Shown piece after piece: positions 7,862 to 15,936 of a stretch of DNA of 60,906 bases (positions are counted from its first letter, which is position 1; every line of letters starts with the position of its first letter). The DNA comes from Geomobilibacter sp964431365 (lineage in GTDB: Bacteria; Desulfobacterota; Desulfuromonadia; Geobacterales; DSM-12255): positions 1 through 60,906 of the forward strand of contig CAYSJJ010000014.1 in NCBI GenBank assembly GCA_964431365.1, written 5' to 3'. The translations under genes were made by a program, and so were the position numbers. Below the pieces are notes generated by a model, which was given only the letters and a program-made list of their open reading frames with translations, ran no database searches and was not told the DNA's origin.

Positions 7862-8187
7862 GGCTTTCCGTCCCATTCCGCGGTATCCTTCCGGCCCTGC
7901 TGCTCGCCGTCGTGACCGGCGGCTGCTCCGTCGAAACGCCGCGGACCGCGGACGGCCAGTTGCTCTTCATGCAGTACTGCAGCGGCTGCCATCCCGATGG
8001 GGGGAACGCGATCAACCCAGCCAAGAGCCTGCGGAAGATCGACCGGCAGGCCAACGGCATCGTCACGCGCCGGGAAATCGTGGCCAGGATGCGTTCTCCC
8101 GGTCCCGGCATGCCACGGTTCGATCGGGAGCGGATACCGGACAACGCGGCAGACGCGATTGCCGACTATGTTCTGAAAACGTACTGA
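7852..8187 (+). CDS. Monoheme cytochrome c, exported, possible lipoprotein
   Basis: A 111-aa protein with a hydrophobic leader ending VVTGGCS; the Cys could be lipidated, but the lipobox is atypical (Thr at -3). One heme-binding motif CSGCH lies near residue 42. The GPGM motif about 45 residues later offers the likely axial Met, so this is a class I cytochrome c on the periplasmic side. It overlaps nuoE and heads a row of three related cytochromes. Redox partner unknown. Confidence 0.88.
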   Translation: MPVRLSVPFRGILPALLLAVVTGGCSVETPRTADGQLLFMQYCSGCHPDGGNAINPAKSLRKIDRQANGIVTRREIVARMRSPGPGMPRFDRERIPDNAADAIADYVLKTY

Positions 8188-8222
8188 CCCGCATCACAAC
8201 ACCAACCATGGAGGAACTATCG

Positions 8223-8543
8223 ATGAAAATGTGCCTGAAGCTGACCGTTACCCTGCTTTCCCTTGCCCTCTTCGCTGCCCCGGCGTTCGCCAAGGGGAAG
8301 ATCGACGGCAAGAAGGAGTTCGAGGAGCACTGCGCCTCCTGCCACAAGGATGGGGGGAACATCGTCAACCCGGCCAAGACCCTGAAAAAGGCCGACCTTG
8401 CAGCCAACGGGGTCAAGAAATGGCAGGACATCGTGAACAAGATGCGCAACCCCGGTCCGGGAATGAACACGTTCGACAAGAAAGAGGTCTCCGACAAGGA
8501 GGCAAGGGCCATTGCCGAGTACATTCTGAAGACGTTCAAGTAA
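8223..8543 (+). CDS. Monoheme periplasmic cytochrome c (second of three)
   Basis: A 106-aa protein with a classical signal peptide (MKMCLKLTV to APAFA), heme motif CASCH, shared motif GGNIVNPAKTLKK and axial-Met candidate in NPGPGMNTFD. GGAGG at 8211-8215 supports ATG 8223. Clearly paralogous to the cytochromes before and after it. Probably a small soluble electron carrier. Confidence 0.92.
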   Translation: MKMCLKLTVTLLSLALFAAPAFAKGKIDGKKEFEEHCASCHKDGGNIVNPAKTLKKADLAANGVKKWQDIVNKMRNPGPGMNTFDKKEVSDKEARAIAEYILKTFK

Positions 8544-8594
8544 CGAATAATCGCTCCGGAACTGCTCCGGAACATCAACCAGGAGGAACATAGC

Positions 8595-8897
8595 ATGAAA
8601 AAAGTTGCACTGTTGGCCGCCGCGGCCCTGACTCTCGCCTCGTTTTCCGGTACTGCCCTTGCCAAGGAGAAGAAGGGGGGCGACGCCCTCTTCAAGGAGA
8701 AATGCGCCTCATGCCATCCTGACGGCGGCAACATCGTAAACCCTGCGAAAACCCTCAAGGGGATCAAGGACCCCCGGGAGGTGGTGAAGAAGATCCGTAT
8801 GGGTGGCGGCGGCATGACCGCCTTCGACCAGAAGGCCATTTCGGACCCTGACGCCAGGGCCATCGCCACCTACGTGGTCAAAACCTTCAAGAAATAG
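8595..8897 (+). CDS. Monoheme periplasmic cytochrome c (third of three)
   Basis: A 100-aa protein with a signal peptide (MKKVALLAAA to GTALA), heme motif CASCHPDGG, shared motif NIVNPAKTLKG and candidate axial Met in GGGGMTAFD. A strong AGGAGG precedes the ATG. It is slightly shorter than its two upstream paralogues, lacking the segment between the PAKTLK motif and the last helices. Together they form a tandem family embedded in the complex I locus. Confidence 0.92.
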   Translation: MKKVALLAAAALTLASFSGTALAKEKKGGDALFKEKCASCHPDGGNIVNPAKTLKGIKDPREVVKKIRMGGGGMTAFDQKAISDPDARAIATYVVKTFKK

Positions 8898-8905
8898 CAA
8901 AGGAG

Positions 8906-8937
8906 CCTGGAGCGGCGGAGACGCCCGTCGCTCCAGG
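8906..8937 (+). other. Hairpin after the cytochrome trio
   Basis: cctggagcg 8906-8914 pairs perfectly with cgctccagg 8929-8937, with further inner pairing. No T-run follows, so it may stabilise or process the transcript rather than end it. Confidence 0.45.
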
Positions 8938-8944
8938 GACCGAC

Positions 8945-9295
8945 ATGATCAAGTGCAAACGGATCTATGAGCAGCCAACGCCGGCCGACGGCCGACGGCT
9001 GCTGGTCGATCGGCTCTGGCCGCGCGGCATCTCCAGGGAAGCGGCCCGCATCGACGACTGGCTGAAAGAGGTGGCCCCAAGCGACGAACTCCGCCGCTGG
9101 TTCAACCATGACCCGGCACGATGGGATGAATTCCGGGTCCGCTATCGAACGGAACTGGCGGACAGGGAACCGCTTCTCGATCGACTCCGTCAGGAGGCGG
9201 GCCAAGGGCCGGTGACGCTCCTGTTTGCCGCCAAGGACGAAGAACACAACAATGCCGTGGTACTGAAAGAGATCCTCGAGGAACAGAGAGGATAG
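8945..9295 (+). CDS. DUF488 family protein
   Basis: A 116-aa cytoplasmic protein with the DUF488 signature: KRIYEQPTPADGRRLLVDRLWPRG near the start and the WFNHDPARWDEF block in the middle. The family is small, widespread and of unsettled function. The stop codon lies directly against the nuoF start (9296), so the two genes are likely co-translated. It has no known role in complex I and is best seen as one of several passengers here. Confidence 0.85.
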   Translation: MIKCKRIYEQPTPADGRRLLVDRLWPRGISREAARIDDWLKEVAPSDELRRWFNHDPARWDEFRVRYRTELADREPLLDRLRQEAGQGPVTLLFAAKDEEHNNAVVLKEILEEQRG

Positions 9296-10579
9296 ATGGA
9301 ACAGCTCCTGTTCAGACATAACCGGCCCGGCCGCTGCGTCACCTTCGACGAGTACCGGGCCGAGGGGGGCTTCGCCGCGCTCCGCAAGGGGCTGACCGAG
9401 CTCTCCCCCGACCAGGTACAGCAGCTGGTGATCGATGCCGGCCTGCGCGGTCGCGGCGGGGCCGGTTTCCCGACGGGGAAGAAATGGTCCTTCGTCCCCC
9501 GGGACCTCCCCGGCCCCCGCTGGCTCATCTGCAACTGCGACGAGATGGAGCCGGGGACCTACAAGGACCGGGTGCTCCTGGAGGCGAACCCCTACCTGCT
9601 GGTGGAGGGGATGGTCCTCGCCGCCTACGCCCTCGGGGTGCGTCACGCCTTCATCTTCATCCGCCGGGGGTACGAGACCGCGGCGGCCAACCTCGGGCAG
9701 GCACTTGCAGAGGCACGGCAGACGGGACTCCTCGGAGGGAACATCCTCGGAAGCGGCTTCTCGTGCGACATCGACCTGCACGTCTCGGCCGGCCGCTACA
9801 TATGCGGCGAAGAGACGGCCCTGATGAACGCCCTGGAGGGGCGGCGGGCCAACCCGCGGAGTAAGCCCCCCTTCCCGGCCGTCAAGGGGCTCTGGGGCGG
9901 TCCGACGGTGGTGAACAACGTGGAGACCCTGGCCAACGTTCCGGCCATCGTCCTGAACGGTCCGGCCTGGTTCAAGGGGCTCGCCGCCATCCCGGAGGCC
10001 AGCGGCACCAAGCTCTTCTGCGTCAGCGGCCATGTGAGGGAGCCCGCCTGCCTGGAACTGCCGCTGGGAACCCCCCTCGGCGAGATCATCGACACCCACT
10101 GCGGCGGCATGCGCCCCGGCAGCAGGTTCAAGGCGTGCCTCCCCGGCGGCGCGTCCACGCCGTTCCTGACCGGGGAACACCTGAAGGTGGCGATGGAGTT
10201 CGACCGGGTGGCAAAGGCGGGGTCGCGCCTGGGGACCGGCGGGATCGTGGTCTTTGACGAGACAACCTGCATGGTGGCCGTCACCCTGAACCTGGTCAGG
10301 TTTTACGCCCGCGAATCGTGCGGCTGGTGTACGCCCTGCAGGGAAGGGCTCCCGTTCGTCCGGGAGACCCTGACCAGGATCGAGGCGGGAGAGGGGAGCG
10401 TCGACGATATCGAGCTGCTCCGCGAACACGTGAAACTTCTTAACTACGCCTTCTGCGCCCTGGCGCCCGGCGCCATGGGGCCGGTGGAGGGGCTCTTGCG
10501 GCTCTTCGAGGAAGAGATCAGGGATCACATCATCCGCAGGGGTTGTCCATTCGCCGGCAAGGGGAACAGCCATGGCTAA
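9296..10579 (+). CDS. nuoF: NADH-quinone oxidoreductase subunit F
   Basis: A 427-aa flavoprotein subunit that oxidises NADH at FMN and passes electrons to cluster N3. The glycine-rich NADH/FMN motif RGRGGAGFPTGKKW is near residue 50, the FMN-site CNCDEMEPGTYKDR follows, and the N3 ligands are in SCGWCTPCREG with the last Cys in NYAFCALAPGA. Length is normal. The start abuts the DUF488 stop. Confidence 0.96.
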   Translation: MEQLLFRHNRPGRCVTFDEYRAEGGFAALRKGLTELSPDQVQQLVIDAGLRGRGGAGFPTGKKWSFVPRDLPGPRWLICNCDEMEPGTYKDRVLLEANPYLLVEGMVLAAYALGVRHAFIFIRRGYETAAANLGQALAEARQTGLLGGNILGSGFSCDIDLHVSAGRYICGEETALMNALEGRRANPRSKPPFPAVKGLWGGPTVVNNVETLANVPAIVLNGPAWFKGLAAIPEASGTKLFCVSGHVREPACLELPLGTPLGEIIDTHCGGMRPGSRFKACLPGGASTPFLTGEHLKVAMEFDRVAKAGSRLGTGGIVVFDETTCMVAVTLNLVRFYARESCGWCTPCREGLPFVRETLTRIEAGEGSVDDIELLREHVKLLNYAFCALAPGAMGPVEGLLRLFEEEIRDHIIRRGCPFAGKGNSHG

Positions 10580-10632
10580 AAACGATACGGGCTCGCACCG
10601 ATTCGAGATAGCAGCTGCCAACGGAGTAAACG

Positions 10633-11520
10633 ATGACCGATGAAGAGAAAGAGCTCCTCCGGGCAATGACCGGGCAGCTTTCGGCCCTGCTCCGCGGGGA
10701 GCCTCTCCGCCAGTTGGAGCCCGGCGACGGCAGCCCGGTGGAGCTCCAGGACCTCGTTGAGGCGATCAACCGTCTCATCCGCACCTACGAAGAGACGCGC
10801 CCGTTCGTCATGGCCCTGGCTCAAGGGGACCTGAGCATCCAGCCGCCGGCCGGCTCCCCCCTGGTTGCTCCCTACAAGAAGCTGCACGCGAACCTGCGTC
10901 ATCTCACCTGGCAGACCCAGCAGATCGTGAGTGGCGACCTGAGCCAGCGAGTCGAGTTCCTCGGCGAGTTCTCAAGCGCCTTCAATACGCTGATCGATTC
11001 GTTGAAGGAAAAGCGCCAAGCCGAGGAGCAACTGCAGTATATGAGCACCCACGACACCCTTACCGGCGTCTACAATCACGGCTACTTCAACGAAGAGATG
11101 GCGCGCATCAGCCGGGGACGGCGCTTCCCCATCAGCATCATCATGGCCGACCTGGACCGCCTGAAGGTCATCAACGACAGCCGCGGTCATGCCGCCGGCG
11201 ACCGACTCCTCCAGCAGGCGGCCAAGGTCCTGACCACTGCGGTGCGGGGCGAGGACGTGGTGGCACGCATCGGCGGCGACGAATTCGCGGTCATCCTCCC
11301 CGGAACCGACACGGAGGCGGCCGCCAAGGTGCTGGAACGGATCAGGGAAGAAGAGCTCTGCTTCAACCGGGATCAGGACGAGTTCACCCTGGGGATTTCA
11401 CTGGGGCTGGCAACGGCCCGTGACCGCTCATCCATCGACGAAACCTTCAAACTGGCCGACCGGCGGATGTACGAGGACAAGGGGCTACGGCACGCCTCCC
11501 TGGCCGGAAACGGGAACTGA
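10633..11520 (+). CDS. Diguanylate cyclase with GGDEF domain and RxxD inhibitory site
   Basis: A 295-aa cytoplasmic protein. The first half has a HAMP-like stretch (IVSGDLSQRVEFLGEFSSAFN) running into a coiled coil (LIDSLKEKRQAEEQLQY). The second half is a GGDEF domain starting at DTLTGVYN, with an intact GGDEF active site and an RGED I-site five residues before it, so c-di-GMP synthesis with product inhibition is likely. No membrane segment is seen. It sits between nuoF and nuoG, three bases before the nuoG start, preceded by a GGAG ribosome site. Confidence 0.93.
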   Translation: MTDEEKELLRAMTGQLSALLRGEPLRQLEPGDGSPVELQDLVEAINRLIRTYEETRPFVMALAQGDLSIQPPAGSPLVAPYKKLHANLRHLTWQTQQIVSGDLSQRVEFLGEFSSAFNTLIDSLKEKRQAEEQLQYMSTHDTLTGVYNHGYFNEEMARISRGRRFPISIIMADLDRLKVINDSRGHAAGDRLLQQAAKVLTTAVRGEDVVARIGGDEFAVILPGTDTEAAAKVLERIREEELCFNRDQDEFTLGISLGLATARDRSSIDETFKLADRRMYEDKGLRHASLAGNGN

Positions 11521-11523
11521 CCC

Positions 11524-13440
11524 ATGCCGAAGCTGATCATCGACAACATACCGGTGGAGGTGCCGGCCGGTACCACGGTCCTGGAGGCGGCACGGGCGGC
11601 CGGGATCGTCATCCCCCACTTCTGCTATCACCCGGCACTGGGGAGTGTCGGCGCCTGCCGGGTCTGCGCCGTCAAGCTCCTGGACGGACCGGTGAAGGGG
11701 ATCCAGATGTCCTGCATGCTCCCGGCTCAGGACGGCATGGTGGTCTCCACCATTGACGACGAGGCGCAGGCCATGCGCCGCCAGGTCATCGAGTGGCTGA
11801 TGATCAACCATCCCCACGACTGTCCGGTCTGCGACGAAGGGGGTGAATGCCTCCTCCAGGACTTCACGGTGGCGGGGGGCCACGGCATCAGGCGCTACAG
11901 CGGAAAGAAGCGGACCCACGCGAACCAGTTCCTCGGCCCCCACATCGAACACGAGATGAACCGCTGCATCCAGTGTTACCGCTGCGCCCGCTTCTACCAG
12001 GAGGTTGCCGGCGCCACCGACTTCGGGGTCATGGGAAGCGCCGACCGTGTCTACTTCGGCCGGTTCCGGGATGGCGCCTTTGCGTCGCCGTTCAGCGGCA
12101 ACCTGGTGGATATCTGCCCCACCGGGGTCTTCACCGACAAAAGCGCCCGCTTCCGCGCCCGCTACTGGGACTACGACCTGGCGCCATCGGTCTGCCCCCA
12201 CTGCTCCCTGGGATGCAACACGATTCCGGCGGCCCGCTACCGGGAACTGCTGAAGGTGATGGCCCGGGAGAACCGGGCGGTCAACGGCTGGTTCATCTGC
12301 GACCGGGGCCGCTTCGGCAATGCCGCGGTCAACGACCCGGCCCGCCCCCGCCTACCCCGCCTCAACGGCCGGAAGACGGGATGGGACGAAGCGCTGGACG
12401 GACTGGTCGCGCGGCTCTCGGACTTCATGGAGGTGCATGGCCCCGGGGCGCTGGCCGTGGTCGGCTCGTCGCGGCTCTCCCTCGAAGGTGTAGTGCTCCT
12501 GCCACGACTGGCCCGGATGCTGGGGGCGGGGCATCTCTGCTATTTCGTCCATGGGGACGAAGGGGAGCGGACCACAACGGCGGTCTCCCTGCTGAGCGAC
12601 AAGAATGCCGCTTCCCAGGACGACGTGCGGCGTGCGGACTGCATAGCCATCGTCGACTGCGACCTCCTGGAGGATGGGCCGATGCTCGCCCTGGCCGTGC
12701 GCCAGGCCTGGCGCCGGGGAGCCCCGCTTTTCCTGGTGGGGCAGCATGCGCCGCTGGCCCAGGCAGGGGCGATGGGGATCGAGGCGGTGCAGGTGGACAT
12801 CCCGGAAGAGGTCCCGTTCGGCATCTTCGAGCGGCCGGTCATCATCTGCGGCACTCGACAGAGCAAGCCGGCCGAGATCGAAAGGATGCTGAAGAGCGGC
12901 ATCAGGACGACATGCATCCTCTCCGGTCCCAATGCCTGCGGTGCTGCTCTCCTGGCCCATGGTCAGACATGCACGACCTTCGACCAGGCCGTCGCATCCG
13001 GTCGGGTGAAGGGGGTTATCGCCGTTGAGGCGGACATCCCCTCCGAGCTGCTGGCCGGGATCGATTTCATTGCCGCCATGGACTGGCTCTCGACCGGTCT
13101 GGCCGAACGGGCCGACGTGTTCCTCCCCACAACCGCCTGGGTGGAGATGGACGGCATCTACGTCAACAACGAGGGACGGGCACAGCGGTTCAAGCGGGTC
13201 ATGCGGCCCGGGCTACCGATCAAGGGGCTTGACCCCGCCCGGCACCCGCCCAGGCTCCATGCTACGGTCCCCCCCGGGGGAGATCTCCGGCCGGCTTGGC
13301 AGGCGATCGGAGCGCTGCTGGAAAAGCTCGGGGATGAACCGGTGGCCGAACCGCTGGACGGGACGTGGGAACCGCTCCGGACCCTGGACCCGGAGGGCGG
13401 GGGGATGATCATCGCGACGCACAAGGAGACTCTCCCATGA
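11524..13440 (+). CDS. nuoG: NADH-quinone oxidoreductase subunit G
   Basis: A 638-aa iron-sulfur subunit of the NADH-oxidising arm. In order: the [2Fe-2S] N1b ligands (HFCYHP, GACRVC, SCMLP), the His-Cys3 site of N5 (HPHDCPVCDEGGEC), the N4 ligands (RCIQCYRC with DICPTG), and the N7-type Cys set CPHCSLGC plus WFICDRGRF. A molybdopterin-oxidoreductase-like remainder follows. At 638 aa it is much shorter than the about 908-aa E. coli protein. The stop overlaps the next start by 4 nt. Confidence 0.95.
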   Translation: MPKLIIDNIPVEVPAGTTVLEAARAAGIVIPHFCYHPALGSVGACRVCAVKLLDGPVKGIQMSCMLPAQDGMVVSTIDDEAQAMRRQVIEWLMINHPHDCPVCDEGGECLLQDFTVAGGHGIRRYSGKKRTHANQFLGPHIEHEMNRCIQCYRCARFYQEVAGATDFGVMGSADRVYFGRFRDGAFASPFSGNLVDICPTGVFTDKSARFRARYWDYDLAPSVCPHCSLGCNTIPAARYRELLKVMARENRAVNGWFICDRGRFGNAAVNDPARPRLPRLNGRKTGWDEALDGLVARLSDFMEVHGPGALAVVGSSRLSLEGVVLLPRLARMLGAGHLCYFVHGDEGERTTTAVSLLSDKNAASQDDVRRADCIAIVDCDLLEDGPMLALAVRQAWRRGAPLFLVGQHAPLAQAGAMGIEAVQVDIPEEVPFGIFERPVIICGTRQSKPAEIERMLKSGIRTTCILSGPNACGAALLAHGQTCTTFDQAVASGRVKGVIAVEADIPSELLAGIDFIAAMDWLSTGLAERADVFLPTTAWVEMDGIYVNNEGRAQRFKRVMRPGLPIKGLDPARHPPRLHATVPPGGDLRPAWQAIGALLEKLGDEPVAEPLDGTWEPLRTLDPEGGGMIIATHKETLP

Positions 13441-13715
13441 TGAGATTGCTTCTGACAGCCATACTCCTCACGACCCTGCTCGGCGGTACCGCCTGGGCAG
13501 AATTCTGGGGTTCGTCCGCCTCGAACCGCTACCACTTCAAGCGCTGCCAGTGGACCCAAAAGATTCGGAAGGAGTATCTGGTCCGGTTCGACACCGCCGA
13601 CAAGGCGGTTCAGGCCGGGTATCTCCCGTGCGAAAAGTGCCGGCCACCGCTGACCGAACGGCGAAGCAAACCGTCATCCGTCGAACAGCAGAACTCTCCG
13701 GGCCGGGCGCCATGA
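13437..13715 (+). CDS. Small exported protein with Ada-like metal-binding motif
   Basis: A 92-aa protein with a signal peptide (MMRLLLTAILLTTLLGG to AWA). The mature part has NRYHFKRCQWTQKI and then AGYLPCEKCRPP. This Cys-x(n)-Cys-x2-Cys pattern resembles the zinc-binding domain of Ada that also occurs in exported nuclease-like proteins. No catalytic domain follows. It overlaps both nuoG and nuoH by 4 nt, so it is translated within the nuo operon. Function unknown; a periplasmic metal-binding role is only a guess. Confidence 0.75.
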   Translation: MMRLLLTAILLTTLLGGTAWAEFWGSSASNRYHFKRCQWTQKIRKEYLVRFDTADKAVQAGYLPCEKCRPPLTERRSKPSSVEQQNSPGRAP

Positions 13716-14701
13716 ACGGCCACCTCCTCGACACGCTGCTCCTCCTGGCCAAGATCGGCATCGTCTTCTTCGTGATCCTGACCGCTGCGGCCTATCTGGT
13801 CTTTGCCGAGCGGAAGGTGCTGGCCTGGATCCAGGATCGCAAGGGGCCGAACCGGGTGGGCCCGCTGGGGCTCCTCCAGCCGCTGGCCGACCTGATCAAG
13901 ATGTTGACCAAGGAGGATTTCCGGCCGCTGGCCGCCGACAAGTGGCTCTTCTACCTGGCCCCGGCCATGGCCGCCATCCCGGCCATACTGATCTTTTCGG
14001 TCATCCCCTTCGGCGCCCCCCTGAGCCTGTTCGGCCGGGAGGTCACCCTCCAAGTGGCTGACCCTAACGTGGGGCTCCTCTTCTTCCTCGCCCTCTCGGC
14101 CATCGCCGTCTACGGCGTGGCCCTGGGGGGATGGGCCTCCAACTCCAAGTACGCCCTCCTGGGGAGCATCCGCGGCCTGGCCCAGCTCATCTCCTACGAG
14201 CTCTCCATGGGGCTCTCCCTGGTGCCGACGGTCATGCTGGCCCGCTCGTTCAGGCTCTCGGAGATCGTCAACGCCCAAGCCGACATCTGGTTCATCTGCT
14301 ACCAGCCGGTCGCCTTCGTCATCTTCCTGATCAGCATAGCGGCCGAGTGCAAGCGGATCCCCTTTGACCTCCCGGAGGCCGAAGGGGAGTTGGTGGCTGG
14401 CTTCCATACCGAATATTCGGGGATGCGGTTCGGGCTCTTCTTTGTCGGCGAATACATCAACATCCTGGTGCTGGGGGGGCTTGCAGCCACCTTCTTCCTG
14501 GGGGGATGGCACGGGCCGCTCCTGCCGCCGGTAGCCTGGTTCTCCCTGAAGGTCCTTTGCTTCGCGTTCTTCTTCATCTGGATGAGGGGTACCCTGCCGA
14601 GGCTCCGCTACGACCAATTGATGCACCTCGGCTGGAAAGCTTTGACACCGTTAGCATTGATCAATATACTTGTCACCGGCTGGTGGCTTACACTCCGTTG
14701 A
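13712..14701 (+). CDS. nuoH: NADH-quinone oxidoreductase subunit H
   Basis: A 329-aa membrane subunit with about eight helices that joins the peripheral and membrane arms and forms part of the quinone channel. The signatures ERKVLAWIQDRKGPNRVGP and AAECKRIPFDLPEAEGELVA are intact, as is the GFHTEYSGMRFGLFF loop. Length is normal. ATGA overlap with the upstream small gene. Confidence 0.96.
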   Translation: MNGHLLDTLLLLAKIGIVFFVILTAAAYLVFAERKVLAWIQDRKGPNRVGPLGLLQPLADLIKMLTKEDFRPLAADKWLFYLAPAMAAIPAILIFSVIPFGAPLSLFGREVTLQVADPNVGLLFFLALSAIAVYGVALGGWASNSKYALLGSIRGLAQLISYELSMGLSLVPTVMLARSFRLSEIVNAQADIWFICYQPVAFVIFLISIAAECKRIPFDLPEAEGELVAGFHTEYSGMRFGLFFVGEYINILVLGGLAATFFLGGWHGPLLPPVAWFSLKVLCFAFFFIWMRGTLPRLRYDQLMHLGWKALTPLALINILVTGWWLTLR

Positions 14702-14794
14702 CCCGTTCCCACACGGGGCCTGCACCGAAGCAGCCTTTCAGGCAACCCCGTTCACCCGTATCGTGCCGAGCATTCCAAACAAGGAGGTAATGGT

Positions 14795-15268
14795 ATGAAC
14801 ACAGTGGTGGCAACAGGCAGCATCAACAGAAAGGGGGAGTTGGGCATGCAAAACGTTAACGCGGTTAACAAGCAGGGACACACCCCACTCATGGAGGCAG
14901 CCAAGGAGGGTGACGCGGAGGGGGTCAAAGACCTGCTCCGCCGGGGCGCGGAACTGGAGGCCAAGAGCGCAAAAGGTAAAACGGCCCTCCATTACGCCGC
15001 CGCCAACGGCCACCTGGAAGTAGTGAACCTGCTCATTGCCAGCGGGGCGGACGTCAATGCCCGCGACAAGGACTGGCATACCCCCCTCATGCTCGCGGCC
15101 ATCTATGGCTGCAACCACACCGTCCAGACCCTGGTGAACAACGGGGCCGACGTCCACGCCAAGACCCTGGCCGGCAACACGGCCATGGTCTACGCCAAGA
15201 ACAACGACCATCCCCTGGCCTTTGCCCTGCTGCAGAAGGCGGAACGGGCAAAGCAAGCCACCTCCTGA
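14795..15268 (+). CDS. Ankyrin-repeat protein
   Basis: A 157-aa protein made of about four ankyrin repeats: GHTPLMEAAKEGDAEGVKDL, GKTALHYAAANGHLEVV, WHTPLMLAAIYGCNHTV and a degenerate last one (GNTAMVYAKNNDH). No signal peptide is evident. A strong AAGGAGG lies 7 nt before ATG 14795. It has its own terminator at 15283, so it looks like a self-contained unit dropped between nuoH and nuoI. Ankyrin repeats bind other proteins; the partner is unknown. Confidence 0.9.
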   Translation: MNTVVATGSINRKGELGMQNVNAVNKQGHTPLMEAAKEGDAEGVKDLLRRGAELEAKSAKGKTALHYAAANGHLEVVNLLIASGADVNARDKDWHTPLMLAAIYGCNHTVQTLVNNGADVHAKTLAGNTAMVYAKNNDHPLAFALLQKAERAKQATS

Positions 15269-15282
15269 CGACATATTCCTAG

Positions 15283-15312
15283 AGGGGCAGGATGAAACCT
15301 GCCCCTTTTCTG
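15283..15312 (+). terminator. Intrinsic terminator between the ankyrin gene and nuoI
   Basis: The stem aggggcagg 15283-15291 pairs with cctgcccct 15298-15306 across a 6-nt loop, followed by TTTTCTGTT. It lies inside the nuo locus, 47 bp before nuoI, so it could reduce expression of nuoI-N unless there is read-through or another promoter. Confidence 0.75.
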
Positions 15313-15358
15313 TTAGACTTTGACGCGAACCCATTTCCGTACGGTGAGCGTTTCCCCC

Positions 15359-15889
15359 ATGCCTGTTTTCGACGACATCAAGGCCATCTACGCCGGCTTC
15401 TGGACCACCTGGAAGCATATCTTCCGCCGACCGGTGACGGTACAGTACCCCGAGGAGAAGCGCCAGCCGTCGCCCCGCTACCGGGCGAGGATCGTCCTGA
15501 CCCGCGATCCGGACGGCGGCGAGCGTTGCGTTGCCTGCTATCTCTGCTCGGCGGCCTGTCCGGTGGACTGCATCTCCATGCAGGCGGCGGAGGCTGAAGG
15601 GGGCCGCCGCTACGCCGAGTGGTTCCGGATCAACTTCTCCCGCTGCATCTTCTGCGGCCTCTGCGCCGAGGCCTGCCCCACCCTGGCGATCCAGATGACC
15701 CCTGATTACGAGATCTGCAAGAGGGACATCATGGAGCTGGTCTATGAGAAGGAAGATTTACTGGTCGACCACGGCGGCAAGGATAGCGAGTACAACTTCT
15801 ACCGCCAGGCCGGCATCGGCGTCACCCAACCGCGTGGCGCAGGGGAGAAGGAACACCCGCCGGTGGATGTGAGAAGTTTGCTGCCGTAA
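15359..15889 (+). CDS. nuoI: NADH-quinone oxidoreductase subunit I
   Basis: A 176-aa ferredoxin-like subunit with two [4Fe-4S] clusters (N6a/N6b): CVACYLCSAACPVDC and CIFCGLCAEACP. It hands electrons towards N2 in NuoB. The N-terminal amphipathic stretch (DIKAIYAGFWTTWKHIFRRP) contacts the membrane. ATG 15359 is chosen over an upstream in-frame start at 15320, which lies almost on the terminator. The C-terminal tail is normal for the family. Confidence 0.95.
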   Translation: MPVFDDIKAIYAGFWTTWKHIFRRPVTVQYPEEKRQPSPRYRARIVLTRDPDGGERCVACYLCSAACPVDCISMQAAEAEGGRRYAEWFRINFSRCIFCGLCAEACPTLAIQMTPDYEICKRDIMELVYEKEDLLVDHGGKDSEYNFYRQAGIGVTQPRGAGEKEHPPVDVRSLLP

Positions 15890-15936
15890 ACTCGGGCGCA
15901 AGGCTCTAGACGCAGGGTTCTGACAGGGGATAACAG

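Noticed and set aside
10580..10632. c-di-GMP (GEMM) riboswitch near the diguanylate cyclase or cytochromes
   Set aside because: Neither the leader of this gene nor the gaps around the cytochromes contain the conserved GEMM core.
8870..10666. 598-aa open frame on the - strand over DUF488 and nuoF
   Set aside because: Same pattern of an antisense shadow in GC-rich coding DNA.
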